Positions 49,797 through 59,140 of a stretch of DNA of 64,000 nucleotides are shown piece by piece. Below the pieces are notes generated by a model. It was not told the origin of the DNA. It did not search any database and worked only from the letters and a program-made list of their open reading frames with translations. This DNA comes from an uncultured Oscillospiraceae bacterium (GTDB lineage Bacteria > Bacillota > Clostridia > Oscillospirales > Ruminococcaceae): NCBI GenBank assembly GCA_910588145.1, contig CAJUPO010000003.1, positions 62,001-126,000 of the forward strand, read 5' to 3'. A program made the translations under genes and the position numbers. Every line of letters begins with the position of its first letter. Position 1 is the stretch's first letter.

Positions 49797-52700
49797 TTAC
49801 TGATTACCAAGATCCTCATAAGGAATAAGTTCTGCAAGATAGTTAATTAACTTAGCAGCATCTGACAAATCAACGTAATCATCGAATTCACAGTTTGCAT
49901 TGATAAGACCCTGTTCAGTAACTTCAGGAATATTAGACTTTACATCAAGGAGATACATATTCAGAGCAACAATATCGTTTACTTCAACTTCGCCGTTGCA
50001 GTCAACGTCGCCCCACATTGTAGCTGGCTTGCTTGTATCAATTGTAGGACTATCTGGATCAGTTGTTGCTTCTGGCTTAACATTTACTGTAACAGTAGCT
50101 GTCTTGTCGCCAACCTTAACTGTAACGATAACTGGTTCCTTAGATTCGCCTACAGCCTTAATTGTATTACCGCTAACTTCAACTGCATCGCTGCTTGATG
50201 TCATGGAATCAATTGTAACTGTTTCGTTTCCAAGCTTAGCTGTAATTGTTGCAGATTCACCAACTTCAAGATCAACCTTAGAAGGTGTAACTGTCAGCTT
50301 ATCAGAAACATCAGCTGAAACATTAGGAGCTTCATCCTGGAGGTAAGAAACCATCCAAACGAGAGGAGCATTCCAGTTGATTGTAACTTCGTTTACAGAC
50401 CATGCTTCGATGGAGTCAACGTAGCAACGCTGTGGTGCAAGAGTACCTCTCTTGAATCCGAGACCGCCGATATATGGATCCTGCATACCTGAACCAGGAC
50501 CGCCTGAAAGTGCACCGTTTGGAGCCATTGGGAATTCTGGATCAAGTTCGTTGGACCAAAGTCTGTGGTGAGGTCTGCTCAGTGAGTAGCTGCCGTAACC
50601 GGATACATAAGAGAATGAGAGTGGGTTACGTCCGAAGATGTAGTCCATAGCTGTTGAAGCACCATCTAAGTACTTCTTATCCTTAGTTGCATCATATGCA
50701 TAAGCCATTACGATAGCATTGTTAACAACGAATGAGTTTGAACCCCATTCATAACCGTATACATCAATACCTTCACCGATATTTACTGAATCCTGGAAAG
50801 TTGCTGATTCATAAGGAATACCGTAACCTTCTGAATTTTCCTTATCGATGTAAGCATCAGCTGCTGCAGTAAGAGAAGATTCAATATCTTCAATTTCATT
50901 AGCTGCAAGTGAAAGGTTATCCTTATTCAGATAAAGTGTGAGTGAACCAAGTGAAGCAGTATTACCCCAGTTGAATGAACCGAAGGAACCGTTGTTTTCA
51001 CCGCCCTCGATCTTTGTAACAACTTCAAAAGCACCGCTGTACTTCTTAAGGTCATTGTAATATGTTGAATCGCCTGTTGCAGCATAAAGTTCACAAGCTG
51101 CCCAGTATGCGTCATCCTCTACATTTGTATCGCCGTAAGCACCGCCGCCGATAGCCTGATCCATAGGTGCATAAAGTGACTTCTTATTGGACTTTTCTGC
51201 ATCTGTGTATGGATAGTAGTTCTTCAGATATGCAGCATAGCTTTCCTTAGCAAGCTTGAGGCACTTATCAGAGAATTCCTTATCATAGTCTTCCCAGAGA
51301 CGTGCTGCCTGTGCTGCAGATGCTACAAAGTTAAGAGTAGCTGCAAATGACGGTGGCTTAACAATACGAGTTGTGCCCCATTCATTTTCATATGTGTCAG
51401 GCTTTACAGCAAGACCAGTCCACTTATGGTCATGAAGCTTGTGGTAAACAAGACCAGCCTTGTCGCCCCAGTAAGGATCTGAAGACTGAACTATCATCTT
51501 TTCCATCCACTCAACTTCGTATCTTGCTTCATTGAGAATATCAGGTGCACCATCGCTTGATTCCTTACCTGGAAGCTTAGCAATAGTCTTTCCGTCATCC
51601 CACTTATCTGCCTTATCATTTTTCTTTTCTATTTCATAGATATTCTGAAGTGTCCAAACAGAGATACCGCCGTTAACTACGTATTTACCGTGGTCACCAG
51701 CATCATACCAACCGCCTGTACCGTCAATCTGCTTTGTCTTATCGCCGTTAAATTCACCTGCATAGGATTTAACCCATTCAGACTGAACATATGCCATATC
51801 TGGATCGTGACCCTTTGTATGTGCAAGAGCTGACTTATCACCAGAAGTAATCATATCAGCTGAAATATCAATACCTGAACGGTTCTGATAGTAATAGTTC
51901 ATTGCGTCAGCAAGAAGATTATGTTCAGTACCGCCGTAAATGTCATCGCTGATTTCGAATGGGAAACTTACATATTCTCCGCACTTAATTGAATAAGTAC
52001 CAGGTGTTGTAAATTCGCTGAAATCAATGATATGAACATTATCGCCTGAAGCCTCATCGTTGCCTGATGGAATTGTGTCGCCGGACCAAACAGCCTTACC
52101 GCTTTCATCAAGAATCTCATACTGAAGAGCTGTATCAGGCAATGTAATTGTTGTCTGATCATCCTTAGCACCGCCAGCATTGTCACCAAGTGTAGCCTTC
52201 TTAGAAAGCTTTGTGTAGTAACCAACCTGGTTTACAGAAATAAAGTTATTTTCAAGACCGCTGTTATCACGGTTGATAACGCCGAAGTCATCGCTTGGAT
52301 CCCAGTTACATGTATCCTTTGAATATGTATCAGGACAAGAAGTACATTCAAGAATCATATTATCAAATGTAATTTCTGTTCCTTCCGGGAAACAATCCTG
52401 ACCTAAAGTATTTGTTACAGAGCCGCCGCCGCCGTAATGGAATGCCCATTCAGCTACCGGTACATCCTTAATTGCTGTGAAAGTACCATCATAAGTATAA
52501 GGCTGATTTGCCTGAATCTGTACAGTATTCCATCCCTGATCAATACCATTTTCACAGCCTACATTATTATGCCATACAAGATTATCATTTCCGCCCTTAA
52601 GGTCTGTGATATGAGTATTAAAGTTACCTGAATTTGTAGCTGTTACTGTATAGCTGATATGATACTTATGACCCTTCTGAATCTTAAGCTTTCTGTGTCT

Positions 52701-52970
52701 GAACTGAAGATCCCATCTGTCTTCACCTTCACGCATTTCTCCGCCCGGATTAACGATCTTTACTGTATAAGCGCCTTTTTCAATAGAAAATGTCTGCTTA
52801 GCCGGGTTTGTTTCACATGTATGCCATGGAAGACCCTTCTTATTAAATGAAGTTTCACCGACACACATGCCAGCAGATACACTCATAGGAGCGAATGTTG
52901 CCGCTGTTGTTGAAAGCATTGCAGCTGCCATAAGACTTGCTGTAACTGCTTTTACTAATTTTTTCTGCAT
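49797..52970 (-). CDS. Cellulosomal GH9 cellulase: CBM4-like, Ig-like, GH9, Ig-like, dockerin
   Basis: 1057 residues from the ATG at 52970 (GGGAGGG 9 bases upstream). Signal peptide, then a CBM4-like domain (residues ~35-225, with WDLQFRHRKLKIQKGHKYHI), a CelD_N Ig-like domain (FISVNQVGYYTKLSKKATLG), and the GH9 catalytic module. The nucleophile-activating Asp pair is in GGWYDAGDHGKYV, with the SRPHHRLWSNELDP loop and acid Glu in VNEVTINWN. A Big_2-type domain (VTPSKVDLEVGESATITAKL) and a dockerin (DVDCNGEVEVNDIVALNMYL, CEFDDYVDLSDAAKL) follow. The architecture resembles CbhA/CelK exo-type GH9 enzymes. Confidence 0.96.
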   Translation of the reverse strand: MQKKLVKAVTASLMAAAMLSTTAATFAPMSVSAGMCVGETSFNKKGLPWHTCETNPAKQTFSIEKGAYTVKIVNPGGEMREGEDRWDLQFRHRKLKIQKGHKYHISYTVTATNSGNFNTHITDLKGGNDNLVWHNNVGCENGIDQGWNTVQIQANQPYTYDGTFTAIKDVPVAEWAFHYGGGGSVTNTLGQDCFPEGTEITFDNMILECTSCPDTYSKDTCNWDPSDDFGVINRDNSGLENNFISVNQVGYYTKLSKKATLGDNAGGAKDDQTTITLPDTALQYEILDESGKAVWSGDTIPSGNDEASGDNVHIIDFSEFTTPGTYSIKCGEYVSFPFEISDDIYGGTEHNLLADAMNYYYQNRSGIDISADMITSGDKSALAHTKGHDPDMAYVQSEWVKSYAGEFNGDKTKQIDGTGGWYDAGDHGKYVVNGGISVWTLQNIYEIEKKNDKADKWDDGKTIAKLPGKESSDGAPDILNEARYEVEWMEKMIVQSSDPYWGDKAGLVYHKLHDHKWTGLAVKPDTYENEWGTTRIVKPPSFAATLNFVASAAQAARLWEDYDKEFSDKCLKLAKESYAAYLKNYYPYTDAEKSNKKSLYAPMDQAIGGGAYGDTNVEDDAYWAACELYAATGDSTYYNDLKKYSGAFEVVTKIEGGENNGSFGSFNWGNTASLGSLTLYLNKDNLSLAANEIEDIESSLTAAADAYIDKENSEGYGIPYESATFQDSVNIGEGIDVYGYEWGSNSFVVNNAIVMAYAYDATKDKKYLDGASTAMDYIFGRNPLSFSYVSGYGSYSLSRPHHRLWSNELDPEFPMAPNGALSGGPGSGMQDPYIGGLGFKRGTLAPQRCYVDSIEAWSVNEVTINWNAPLVWMVSYLQDEAPNVSADVSDKLTVTPSKVDLEVGESATITAKLGNETVTIDSMTSSSDAVEVSGNTIKAVGESKEPVIVTVKVGDKTATVTVNVKPEATTDPDSPTIDTSKPATMWGDVDCNGEVEVNDIVALNMYLLDVKSNIPEVTEQGLINANCEFDDYVDLSDAAKLINYLAELIPYEDLGNQ

Positions 52971-53101
52971 TCTTATATACCCTCCCAAAAAATATAAATA
53001 ATACAAATAACGGTAATTACCGTCTACTAAATATAAGCCGATTTTGTTCAATCGAGCTTATCGTTCACTAACAACCCGTCATGAACAAAGAAAATTTTCA
53101 G

Positions 53102-53124
53102 TTTGTGATATGTACGTTCACAAA
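53102..53124 (-). promoter_or_regulatory. Inverted repeat, candidate operator in the cellulase leader
   Basis: TTTGTGA and TCACAAA are perfect inverted 7-mers separated by 9 bases, starting about 20 bases after the predicted transcription start of the GH9 gene. Confidence 0.5.
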
Positions 53125-53147
53125 ACTCACAATTAATTTTCATTCAT

Positions 53148-53176
53148 ATTATAATATATTTACTGAAAAATGTAAA
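53148..53176 (-). promoter_or_regulatory. Promoter of the CBM4-GH9 gene
   Basis: Minus strand: TTTACA (53176-53171), 17 bases, TATAAT (53153-53148). Confidence 0.75.
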
Positions 53177-53240
53177 GCTTTTTTGTTATTTTTGTATGAT
53201 TGTATGAAGTCTAAAAAAATTCTTTGTGCACATTGACAAT

Positions 53241-53272
53241 AAAAACTGCTCTGTAATTTTACAGAGCAGTAA
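53241..53272 (-). terminator. Terminator of the GH9-CBM3 gene
   Basis: ACTGCTCTGT / ACAGAGCAGT around AATTTT, with five T on the minus strand. Confidence 0.9.
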
Positions 53273-53333
53273 TCATTCTTATTTTTGCAAATTTTATATA
53301 TTTAATTAACACACAATTTACATTTTATGGAAA

Positions 53334-55613
53334 TTACTCAGCACCCAAATCTGTAGCCGGCACCAGTTCAGCAAGATAATTTATAAGCTTTGCACTGTCG
53401 GACAGATCAATTAATCCATCCTTTTCAACGTCAGCATTTGCAAGCCCCTGTTCTGTAAGCTTAGGTACATTAGACTGTATATCAAGCAGATACATATTTA
53501 ATGCCACGACATCGTTAACCTCAATTTCTCCGTTGCAGTCAACATCTCCGTAAAGAGAAGCTTCAACATTACTTGGATCAGTTTCCGGTTCTGACGGATT
53601 CGTAACGGGTTCTGTTTCTGGTTCTGTAACCGGTTCTGTCGGCTCTATATCCTCAGCATATGGCTCTTTACCCCAGATAAGTTTTCCGTTGTCATACATT
53701 GTAATTTTATCAGTTACAACAAGATCCTGTGCCTTAAGTCCTTCAAAGGAATAATCGTTTTCTGCATTCCAGAAATTTGTAGCGTCAGGAACTGAAATTC
53801 TAAACTGTACTTCACCCTGATGTTCAGACTGTCCTGTCGGAACAATATAAGTGCCGTCTGCATATGCAATCTCTACATAATAAATATTATCGCCATAATG
53901 AACAGGCTTTGAAATTGTACAATTCTGGAATTCATCCATACCAATTCTTACGGAAACATCATCAACAGTGTAGCCGGCTTCAAACAGTTCAGTAAAGTCC
54001 ATGAAGTATCTGTATGACAGCTTTTCTATTGCTCTTGCAGGCCATGCGCTGTGATTAGTCGCCTGAACTTTAAGCTCAGTAAAAGTATTGCTTGACTGAT
54101 TTATACAAGCTTCAATATAAAATTCATCCCACTTAGGTGTTTCTGTCGGAGGAAAATCAGGATCGGAAGTACCGCCGTTTTTCTCTATAAGACCGCAGAG
54201 AGCAGCAGTATATCCGGCATTATAGTCAATTGCAACCTCTGAATTTTCATATGAGCTAACAACATCATTATATTTGCCGTCCTGATTCGGACCGCCTACA
54301 AGTGCGCCGTAAAGAACATGAGCATATTCTTTTCCGTCTTCCTGACCAAGTGAACCCCAAATATCATCCCATACACCGCTTGAAGTTCTGTGGTGCCATG
54401 ACTTAGGGTACTTATCGCCCATACCGACTACATAGCTGAAATCATTGTCATTATCACCTAAACAATAGTCAACCTGTTTTTTGGCAAATGCCATATATCT
54501 GTCATATAAAGCTGTATCATCTGCAAAAAGCCTGTCGCTCGCAACCATCGCTAAGAATGAAGTTGTAGTTGCATGTCTGAGCGATCCCCAGTTAAATAGC
54601 CATGCAAGACCGTCAGATGTATATTTAACCTGCTTGCCTCCCGCACCTATTGTCCAGTAATCAAGATGCTTAGCAACATGGTTTTTCCACTGATTTTCGC
54701 CTGTATTGATTGCATAAAGGAGCATACCGCCCTGCATCATATCATCCCAGCAAAGACCCCATGTATACTTCATATCAGTTGACTGATCTTCTTTACCGAG
54801 GTAAGGAATATAGCTTTCGGCTTTGTCAAGATAACTCTGTTCACCAGTTGCCATATACAGCCAGTTGGATGCCCAGAAAAGGTCGTCATAGAATGTACTT
54901 GATTTGTAATATGGCTCCTGCGCTGCAAGTCCCTCATCATTTCTTGAAGTATCGCCTATTTCAAAACAGTTTATAGCATGTTCCAGATAATAATCAGCCT
55001 TTGCGCTGTCCTCGTCCTTGAAAACAAGATAACCAACAGCAAGAGCCGCAGCCATCTGACCGGTCATGCTTGAAGCCTTTGTTGTAAAGTAAGGTCTTTC
55101 AGTAAAGTCAGTTTTAGAGAAAAATTTGTTTTCATAAACTTCAGCAGAGCCCCACCAAACGTGGTCAAAAGCGCCGTCACCTATCATATAAACAACTTCA
55201 TCGCCGAGATCACACCGTGCAATATAGTCAAGCGCCCAGTCAAGATTATTAAGGTACTGTTCATATAAACCGCTCTTTTTTACACCATCCTTGTATTCAA
55301 GCATACCCCATCCAAGCATTGCTACTGAGTATGAATTTGTAAGTGTAAACTTAAGATGATCACCAGCGTCAAACCATCCGCCTGCAATATAATCAGTCAG
55401 CATAGAATCGTCACGCCATGAAACCTGATTCCATTCAGGAAGCTCTCCCGCCTGCTGAACTTCATAGAAAAACAGTGACTTCTGAAGCGCTTCTCCGTAA
55501 TTATAAGCAGATTCAGCGGCAGCCGCCTTATCCTTAATATTATCTACTCCGGCGGAGCCTAAAAATGCAGCCGCAGTCACAGCAGATAAAACCATTGAAA
55601 CTATTTTTTTCAT
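53334..55613 (-). CDS. Cellulosomal GH9-CBM3c endoglucanase with dockerin
   Basis: 759 residues from the ATG at 55613 (GGAG 8 bases upstream). Signal peptide, then the GH9 module directly (YNYGEALQKSLFFYEVQQAG): catalytic Asp pair in GGWFDAGDHLKF, SWHHRTSSGVW loop, acid Glu in NSEVAIDYNAGY. A fused CBM3c follows (WDEFYIEACINQSSNTFTEL to the QFRISVPDATNFWN segment), which makes such enzymes processive endoglucanases. A short PTEP-rich linker and a dockerin (DVDCNGEIEVNDVVALNMYL; KDGLIDLSDSAKLINYL) end the protein. It lies 72 bases after the third GH9 gene, so the two are probably an operon. Confidence 0.97.
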   Translation of the reverse strand: MKKIVSMVLSAVTAAAFLGSAGVDNIKDKAAAAESAYNYGEALQKSLFFYEVQQAGELPEWNQVSWRDDSMLTDYIAGGWFDAGDHLKFTLTNSYSVAMLGWGMLEYKDGVKKSGLYEQYLNNLDWALDYIARCDLGDEVVYMIGDGAFDHVWWGSAEVYENKFFSKTDFTERPYFTTKASSMTGQMAAALAVGYLVFKDEDSAKADYYLEHAINCFEIGDTSRNDEGLAAQEPYYKSSTFYDDLFWASNWLYMATGEQSYLDKAESYIPYLGKEDQSTDMKYTWGLCWDDMMQGGMLLYAINTGENQWKNHVAKHLDYWTIGAGGKQVKYTSDGLAWLFNWGSLRHATTTSFLAMVASDRLFADDTALYDRYMAFAKKQVDYCLGDNDNDFSYVVGMGDKYPKSWHHRTSSGVWDDIWGSLGQEDGKEYAHVLYGALVGGPNQDGKYNDVVSSYENSEVAIDYNAGYTAALCGLIEKNGGTSDPDFPPTETPKWDEFYIEACINQSSNTFTELKVQATNHSAWPARAIEKLSYRYFMDFTELFEAGYTVDDVSVRIGMDEFQNCTISKPVHYGDNIYYVEIAYADGTYIVPTGQSEHQGEVQFRISVPDATNFWNAENDYSFEGLKAQDLVVTDKITMYDNGKLIWGKEPYAEDIEPTEPVTEPETEPVTNPSEPETDPSNVEASLYGDVDCNGEIEVNDVVALNMYLLDIQSNVPKLTEQGLANADVEKDGLIDLSDSAKLINYLAELVPATDLGAE

Positions 55614-55685
55614 CAGCTTTCTCCTTTTTACATAGTTAGGAAACGCCGGTTTTAAATCCGACGTTTCCATAATTAAAATTTGCTA

Positions 55686-57647
55686 TTAGTTATTTGCCTT
55701 TCCAAGCTCAGATTCAGGAATCATCTCAGCGAGATAATTAACAAGCTTTGCGCTGTCAGACAAATCAATTCTTCCGTCCTTTTCGACATCAGCATTAGCA
55801 AGACCCTGCTGAGAAACATTAGGAGTATTAGCGTTTGTATCAAGCAGATACATATTTAAGGCAACAATATCGTTAACTGAAATTCCACCGTCACAATCAA
55901 CATCTCCGTATCTGGAAGCCTCCGGCAAATTAGGATCTGTCACCGGTTCTGTCGGTTCAGTCGGAGGATCTGTCACTGGTTCAGTAGGATCTGTAACCGG
56001 CTCTGTAACTGGTTCGGTTACAGGCTCTGTTATAGGTTCAGTAACTGGTTCTGTTGCCGGTTCAGTTGTAGGTTCAGTCGGTTCAGGATTTCCTCCCCAG
56101 ATATTGAAGTTAAAGTTTTCATCAATTTCAGAAGCATTTTTTATAACCCTGTCAGCAACGCTTACATCACCGCCGTATTTTTCAACAAGAGGAGCAATTG
56201 CTAGTGCAAAGCATCCGTTATAGTCAAGGGCTGGTTCTGTAAACTGGTATGAATTTTCATGATCCTGATAATTTCCGCTTGAATCCGGACCGCCTATAAG
56301 CGCACCGAACAATGTATACTTCGCTTCAGTATTCTTTTCCGGATCACCTACGCCAGGGTTTGCAGCTCTGTGGTGAATATGAGTTGGCCACTTATCGCCA
56401 TAACCAACTATAAAGTTGTAACCGGTCGGATTATTACCAAGCAGATAATCCATCTGATATTTAGCAGCCTCATAATAAGAGTTATCATTTGTAGCCTTTC
56501 CTATATGAGTAGCAAGCATCTGAAGAGCACAGTTATAACGTGAAGCGCCCCAACCGTTACCATTATAAGAACTTGATGACAAACCGCCCTGATTATTCAT
56601 CTCAAATTTCATTTCTTCAATATAAGTATTGGTATCATATCCGCATTCTGTCAGCAATGCGGCATAACCGGACCATAACTTATCCCATGTATATTTGTCA
56701 TAGTCATAGATAGAGTTATTATAACATCCGTTGCCTGTTCTCTTATATGTCGGATTGTATGATGCCGGAAGCTTGCCGTTGTTTTCGGCAAGAACACGCC
56801 ACAATTCAGCAAATGCTCTTTCATCATTGGAATCATTAGAGTTCTGATACATATTTCCATAACCATCTGTTCCAGGCTGTGGATATTTATTTGCAAATAC
56901 CTCAAGCGCCTTTGCATACTTCAGGCATTCTGCTGCATAATCGGGAGCCGCATCCTTGAATATAATTGAAGTTGCAGAAAGACATGATGACATCAGACCT
57001 GCTGAACAGCCGTCCGGATGAGATGAGTCTGCCCAATATGTAGTACGATTCATTGTCTGATCTTCCGGAGGAGCCCAGTTACTATGGTCTTCTCCCTCAC
57101 CGGCAACCTGATAGCAATAAGCTACAACGTCATTGCCGTCAAGATAAGTAACCTTCATAAAATAGTCTGCATTATTTTTAAGAATATACATTAAGTGTTC
57201 TTTGCTTCCAGTAGATTCATATGCTTCCGGATATGAATAATAAGACCATGCAAGTGATGTCATAGAAAATCCCATTGTTTTTGTAAACTTTATATGGTCG
57301 CCTGCATCGTGATAACCGCCGGATACATCTACTTTGCTTGAACCTCCGTTTGCATTCATAATAAAGCTTTTGGATGATGATGACAAGCCAACTGCGCTGT
57401 TCAGGTCAGCTTCACCGTCATACGTATGACAATTGCTTCTCCAAGTAAGAGGGTTGTCTTCCACCTCTGAGCCGCACTGGTTTGCGTCATAAAAGTAGAG
57501 TGAAAGTTTAAGCGCCTCAGCGTAATTGGAATCTGCCGCCGCTGTAATCGGAACATTAGCCACAGTACCTGCTGCAATACATGAAATCATGGTTGCAGTA
57601 CCTGCTGCACAGGCAAGAAACTTTCTAAAAAAAGACTTTCTTTTCAT
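55686..57647 (-). CDS. Cellulosomal GH9 endoglucanase with dockerin
   Basis: 653 residues. Signal peptide, then GH9 module (YAEALKLSLYFYDANQCG) without an N-terminal Ig or CBM: Asp pair in GGYHDAGDHIKF, THIHHRAANPGVGDP loop, acid Glu in FTEPALDYNG. A ~55-residue linker is built of TEPV repeats. The dockerin has DVDCDGGISVNDIVALNMYL and KDGRIDLSDSAKLVNYLAE. The absence of a CBM suggests it relies on the cellulosome for substrate targeting. It is the promoter-proximal gene of a pair with the GH9-CBM3c enzyme. Confidence 0.96.
   Translation of the reverse strand: MKRKSFFRKFLACAAGTATMISCIAAGTVANVPITAAADSNYAEALKLSLYFYDANQCGSEVEDNPLTWRSNCHTYDGEADLNSAVGLSSSSKSFIMNANGGSSKVDVSGGYHDAGDHIKFTKTMGFSMTSLAWSYYSYPEAYESTGSKEHLMYILKNNADYFMKVTYLDGNDVVAYCYQVAGEGEDHSNWAPPEDQTMNRTTYWADSSHPDGCSAGLMSSCLSATSIIFKDAAPDYAAECLKYAKALEVFANKYPQPGTDGYGNMYQNSNDSNDERAFAELWRVLAENNGKLPASYNPTYKRTGNGCYNNSIYDYDKYTWDKLWSGYAALLTECGYDTNTYIEEMKFEMNNQGGLSSSSYNGNGWGASRYNCALQMLATHIGKATNDNSYYEAAKYQMDYLLGNNPTGYNFIVGYGDKWPTHIHHRAANPGVGDPEKNTEAKYTLFGALIGGPDSSGNYQDHENSYQFTEPALDYNGCFALAIAPLVEKYGGDVSVADRVIKNASEIDENFNFNIWGGNPEPTEPTTEPATEPVTEPITEPVTEPVTEPVTDPTEPVTDPPTEPTEPVTDPNLPEASRYGDVDCDGGISVNDIVALNMYLLDTNANTPNVSQQGLANADVEKDGRIDLSDSAKLVNYLAEMIPESELGKANN
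55923..56090 (-). repeat. PTEP/TEPV linker repeats
   Basis: Degenerate 12-base units coding TEPV, TEPT or TDPT repeats between the GH9 module and dockerin. A protein-linker repeat, likely to vary in length. Confidence 0.8.
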
Positions 57648-57687
57648 ATAATCAATCCTTTCAAATACTAAACAATTTATATTTATT

Positions 57688-57717
57688 ATTTTATCATATT
57701 TACATAATATATTTCAA
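57688..57717 (-). promoter_or_regulatory. Promoter of the two-gene GH9 operon
   Basis: Minus strand: TTGAAA (57717-57712), 18 bases, TAAAAT (57693-57688). Confidence 0.6.
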
Positions 57718-57821
57718 TAGTTTATCACATTTTTTACATAAAATCTACAAACTGCACAAATATTGATATGAGGTTTAGTATATAAAGCAAAAGACTTATA
57801 TGAAATTAGTTAAAATTAATT

Positions 57822-59033
57822 TCAGTCAGCGGTGAATAAATCCATAATTGTATGACCTTTTTCAACAAAAAGGCCTGTTTCAGAAGCAGTTTTTTCATTA
57901 AAACTTTTTACTCCGTTATTATCCTTACTGCTGTCATATATCATAAACGGAACGGGATCATTGGTATGAGTTTTAAGAGAAAGCGGAGTCGCATGATCCG
58001 GAGTAATGAGGACTCTGAACGCTTCTCCTGTACTTTTAAGATATTTCACAACAGGCTCTAAAACATATTTATCGATAAGTTCTATGGATTTTACTTTATT
58101 CTCGATTTCATGTCTGTGTCCGCATTCATCCGGAGCTTCAACATGAATATATACAAAGTCCTGACCATTTTCAAATTCACTTACAGCAGCCGCCGCTTTT
58201 CCTTCAAAATTAGTATCAATATAACCAGTAGCGCCGTCAACATTCACAACATTCATTCCTGAAAACTTACCAATCCCCTTTAACAGATCAACGGCGGAAA
58301 TCATTGAACCTTTAAGACCATACTTTTCCTTAAAGTCAACAAGATTTGCACGTACGCCTTCGCCCCAAAGCCATATACTATTAGCCGGTCTGAGTCCTTT
58401 ATTTATCCTTTCAATATTTACACGGTGATCCTTAAGCAGTTCATATGACTTCTTCATAAGTTCATAAAGCTTTTCTGCATTAGGATGTGCCGGAACATAC
58501 TCTTTAATAGGCTTTCCAGTAATATCATGAGGAGGAGTCATAGTTCCTATATCAAGCGTACCGTTATTCCAAATAAGACAGTGTCTGTAACTAACACCGC
58601 TGTAAAAGCAAAATTCATCACTGTTAAGATTTTCAGCAAGATACTTCACAAGTTCTTCAGCCTCAGCAGTGGAAATATCATCAGCGCAGTAATCGAGTAT
58701 GGTCTTATCTTCATAAACCTGTTCATCTGTAAGAGTTACAAGATTACATCTCAAAGAAACATCTGTATCTTTCATATCAATTCCAATGCTTCCTGCTTCC
58801 AGCGGAGAACGTCCTGTATAGCAGTCGTCGGGATTATATCCGAGAACAGAAAGGTTTGCCACGTCGCTTCCTGGTTTCAATCCGTCCGCAACAGTCTTTA
58901 CAAGACCTACTGACGCAGTTTCTGCTAATTTATCCATATTTGGAACAGCCGCAGCTTCAAGAGGAGTCTTTCCTCCCAGTTCATCAACCGGATAATCAGC
59001 CATTCCATCACAGAGCATAACTAAATACTTCAT
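57822..59033 (-). CDS. apgM: Cofactor-independent phosphoglycerate mutase, archaeal type
   Basis: 403 residues. MLCDGMADYPVDELGGKTPL at the N-terminus holds the first metal-binding Asp; TGRSPLEAGSIGIDM, CNLVTL and the C-terminal VHVEAPDECGHRHEIENK and LITPDHATPLSLKTHTNDPV fit the AP-superfamily ApgM proteins. It interconverts 3- and 2-phosphoglycerate in glycolysis, or in some members acts on phosphonate-like substrates. GGAG precedes the ATG. It sits between the cellulase genes and secA, with no clear operon partner. Confidence 0.94.
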   Translation of the reverse strand: MKYLVMLCDGMADYPVDELGGKTPLEAAAVPNMDKLAETASVGLVKTVADGLKPGSDVANLSVLGYNPDDCYTGRSPLEAGSIGIDMKDTDVSLRCNLVTLTDEQVYEDKTILDYCADDISTAEAEELVKYLAENLNSDEFCFYSGVSYRHCLIWNNGTLDIGTMTPPHDITGKPIKEYVPAHPNAEKLYELMKKSYELLKDHRVNIERINKGLRPANSIWLWGEGVRANLVDFKEKYGLKGSMISAVDLLKGIGKFSGMNVVNVDGATGYIDTNFEGKAAAAVSEFENGQDFVYIHVEAPDECGHRHEIENKVKSIELIDKYVLEPVVKYLKSTGEAFRVLITPDHATPLSLKTHTNDPVPFMIYDSSKDNNGVKSFNEKTASETGLFVEKGHTIMDLFTAD

Positions 59034-59108
59034 AATATCTCTCCATTCAAAATAATATTCGTTTATATTGTATCACAAAGCCTTTATTTTTGCAAACTTT
59101 TTATAAAA

Positions 59109-59140
59109 AAGCCGGTCATAAAGACCGGCTTAATTTTATT
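59109..59140 (-). terminator. secA terminator
   Basis: AAGCCGGTC / GACCGGCTT around ATAAA, followed by T-rich sequence on the minus strand. Confidence 0.88.

Larger units (their letters stand above)
52971..53333. other. Long leader and intergenic region upstream of the first GH9 gene
   Basis: Holds a minus-strand promoter TTTACA (53176-53171), 17 bases, TATAAT (53153-53148), and a leader of about 170 bases. The leader contains an inverted repeat TTTGTGA-N9-TCACAAA (53102-53124) and a bulged hairpin ATAAGCCGATT / AATCGAGCTTAT (53033-53061). The terminator of the upstream GH9 gene lies at 53241-53272. Confidence 0.7.

Noticed and set aside
49900..50346. 148-codon plus-strand frame inside the GH9 gene
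   Set aside because: Shadow of the well-supported cellulase on the other strand; no ribosome site and biased Ser/Thr/Val content typical of antisense frames.
55923..56090. Possible CRISPR-like short repeats
   Set aside because: The repeats are degenerate in-frame TEPV codons of a protein linker with no spacers. No CRISPR array was seen anywhere in the window.
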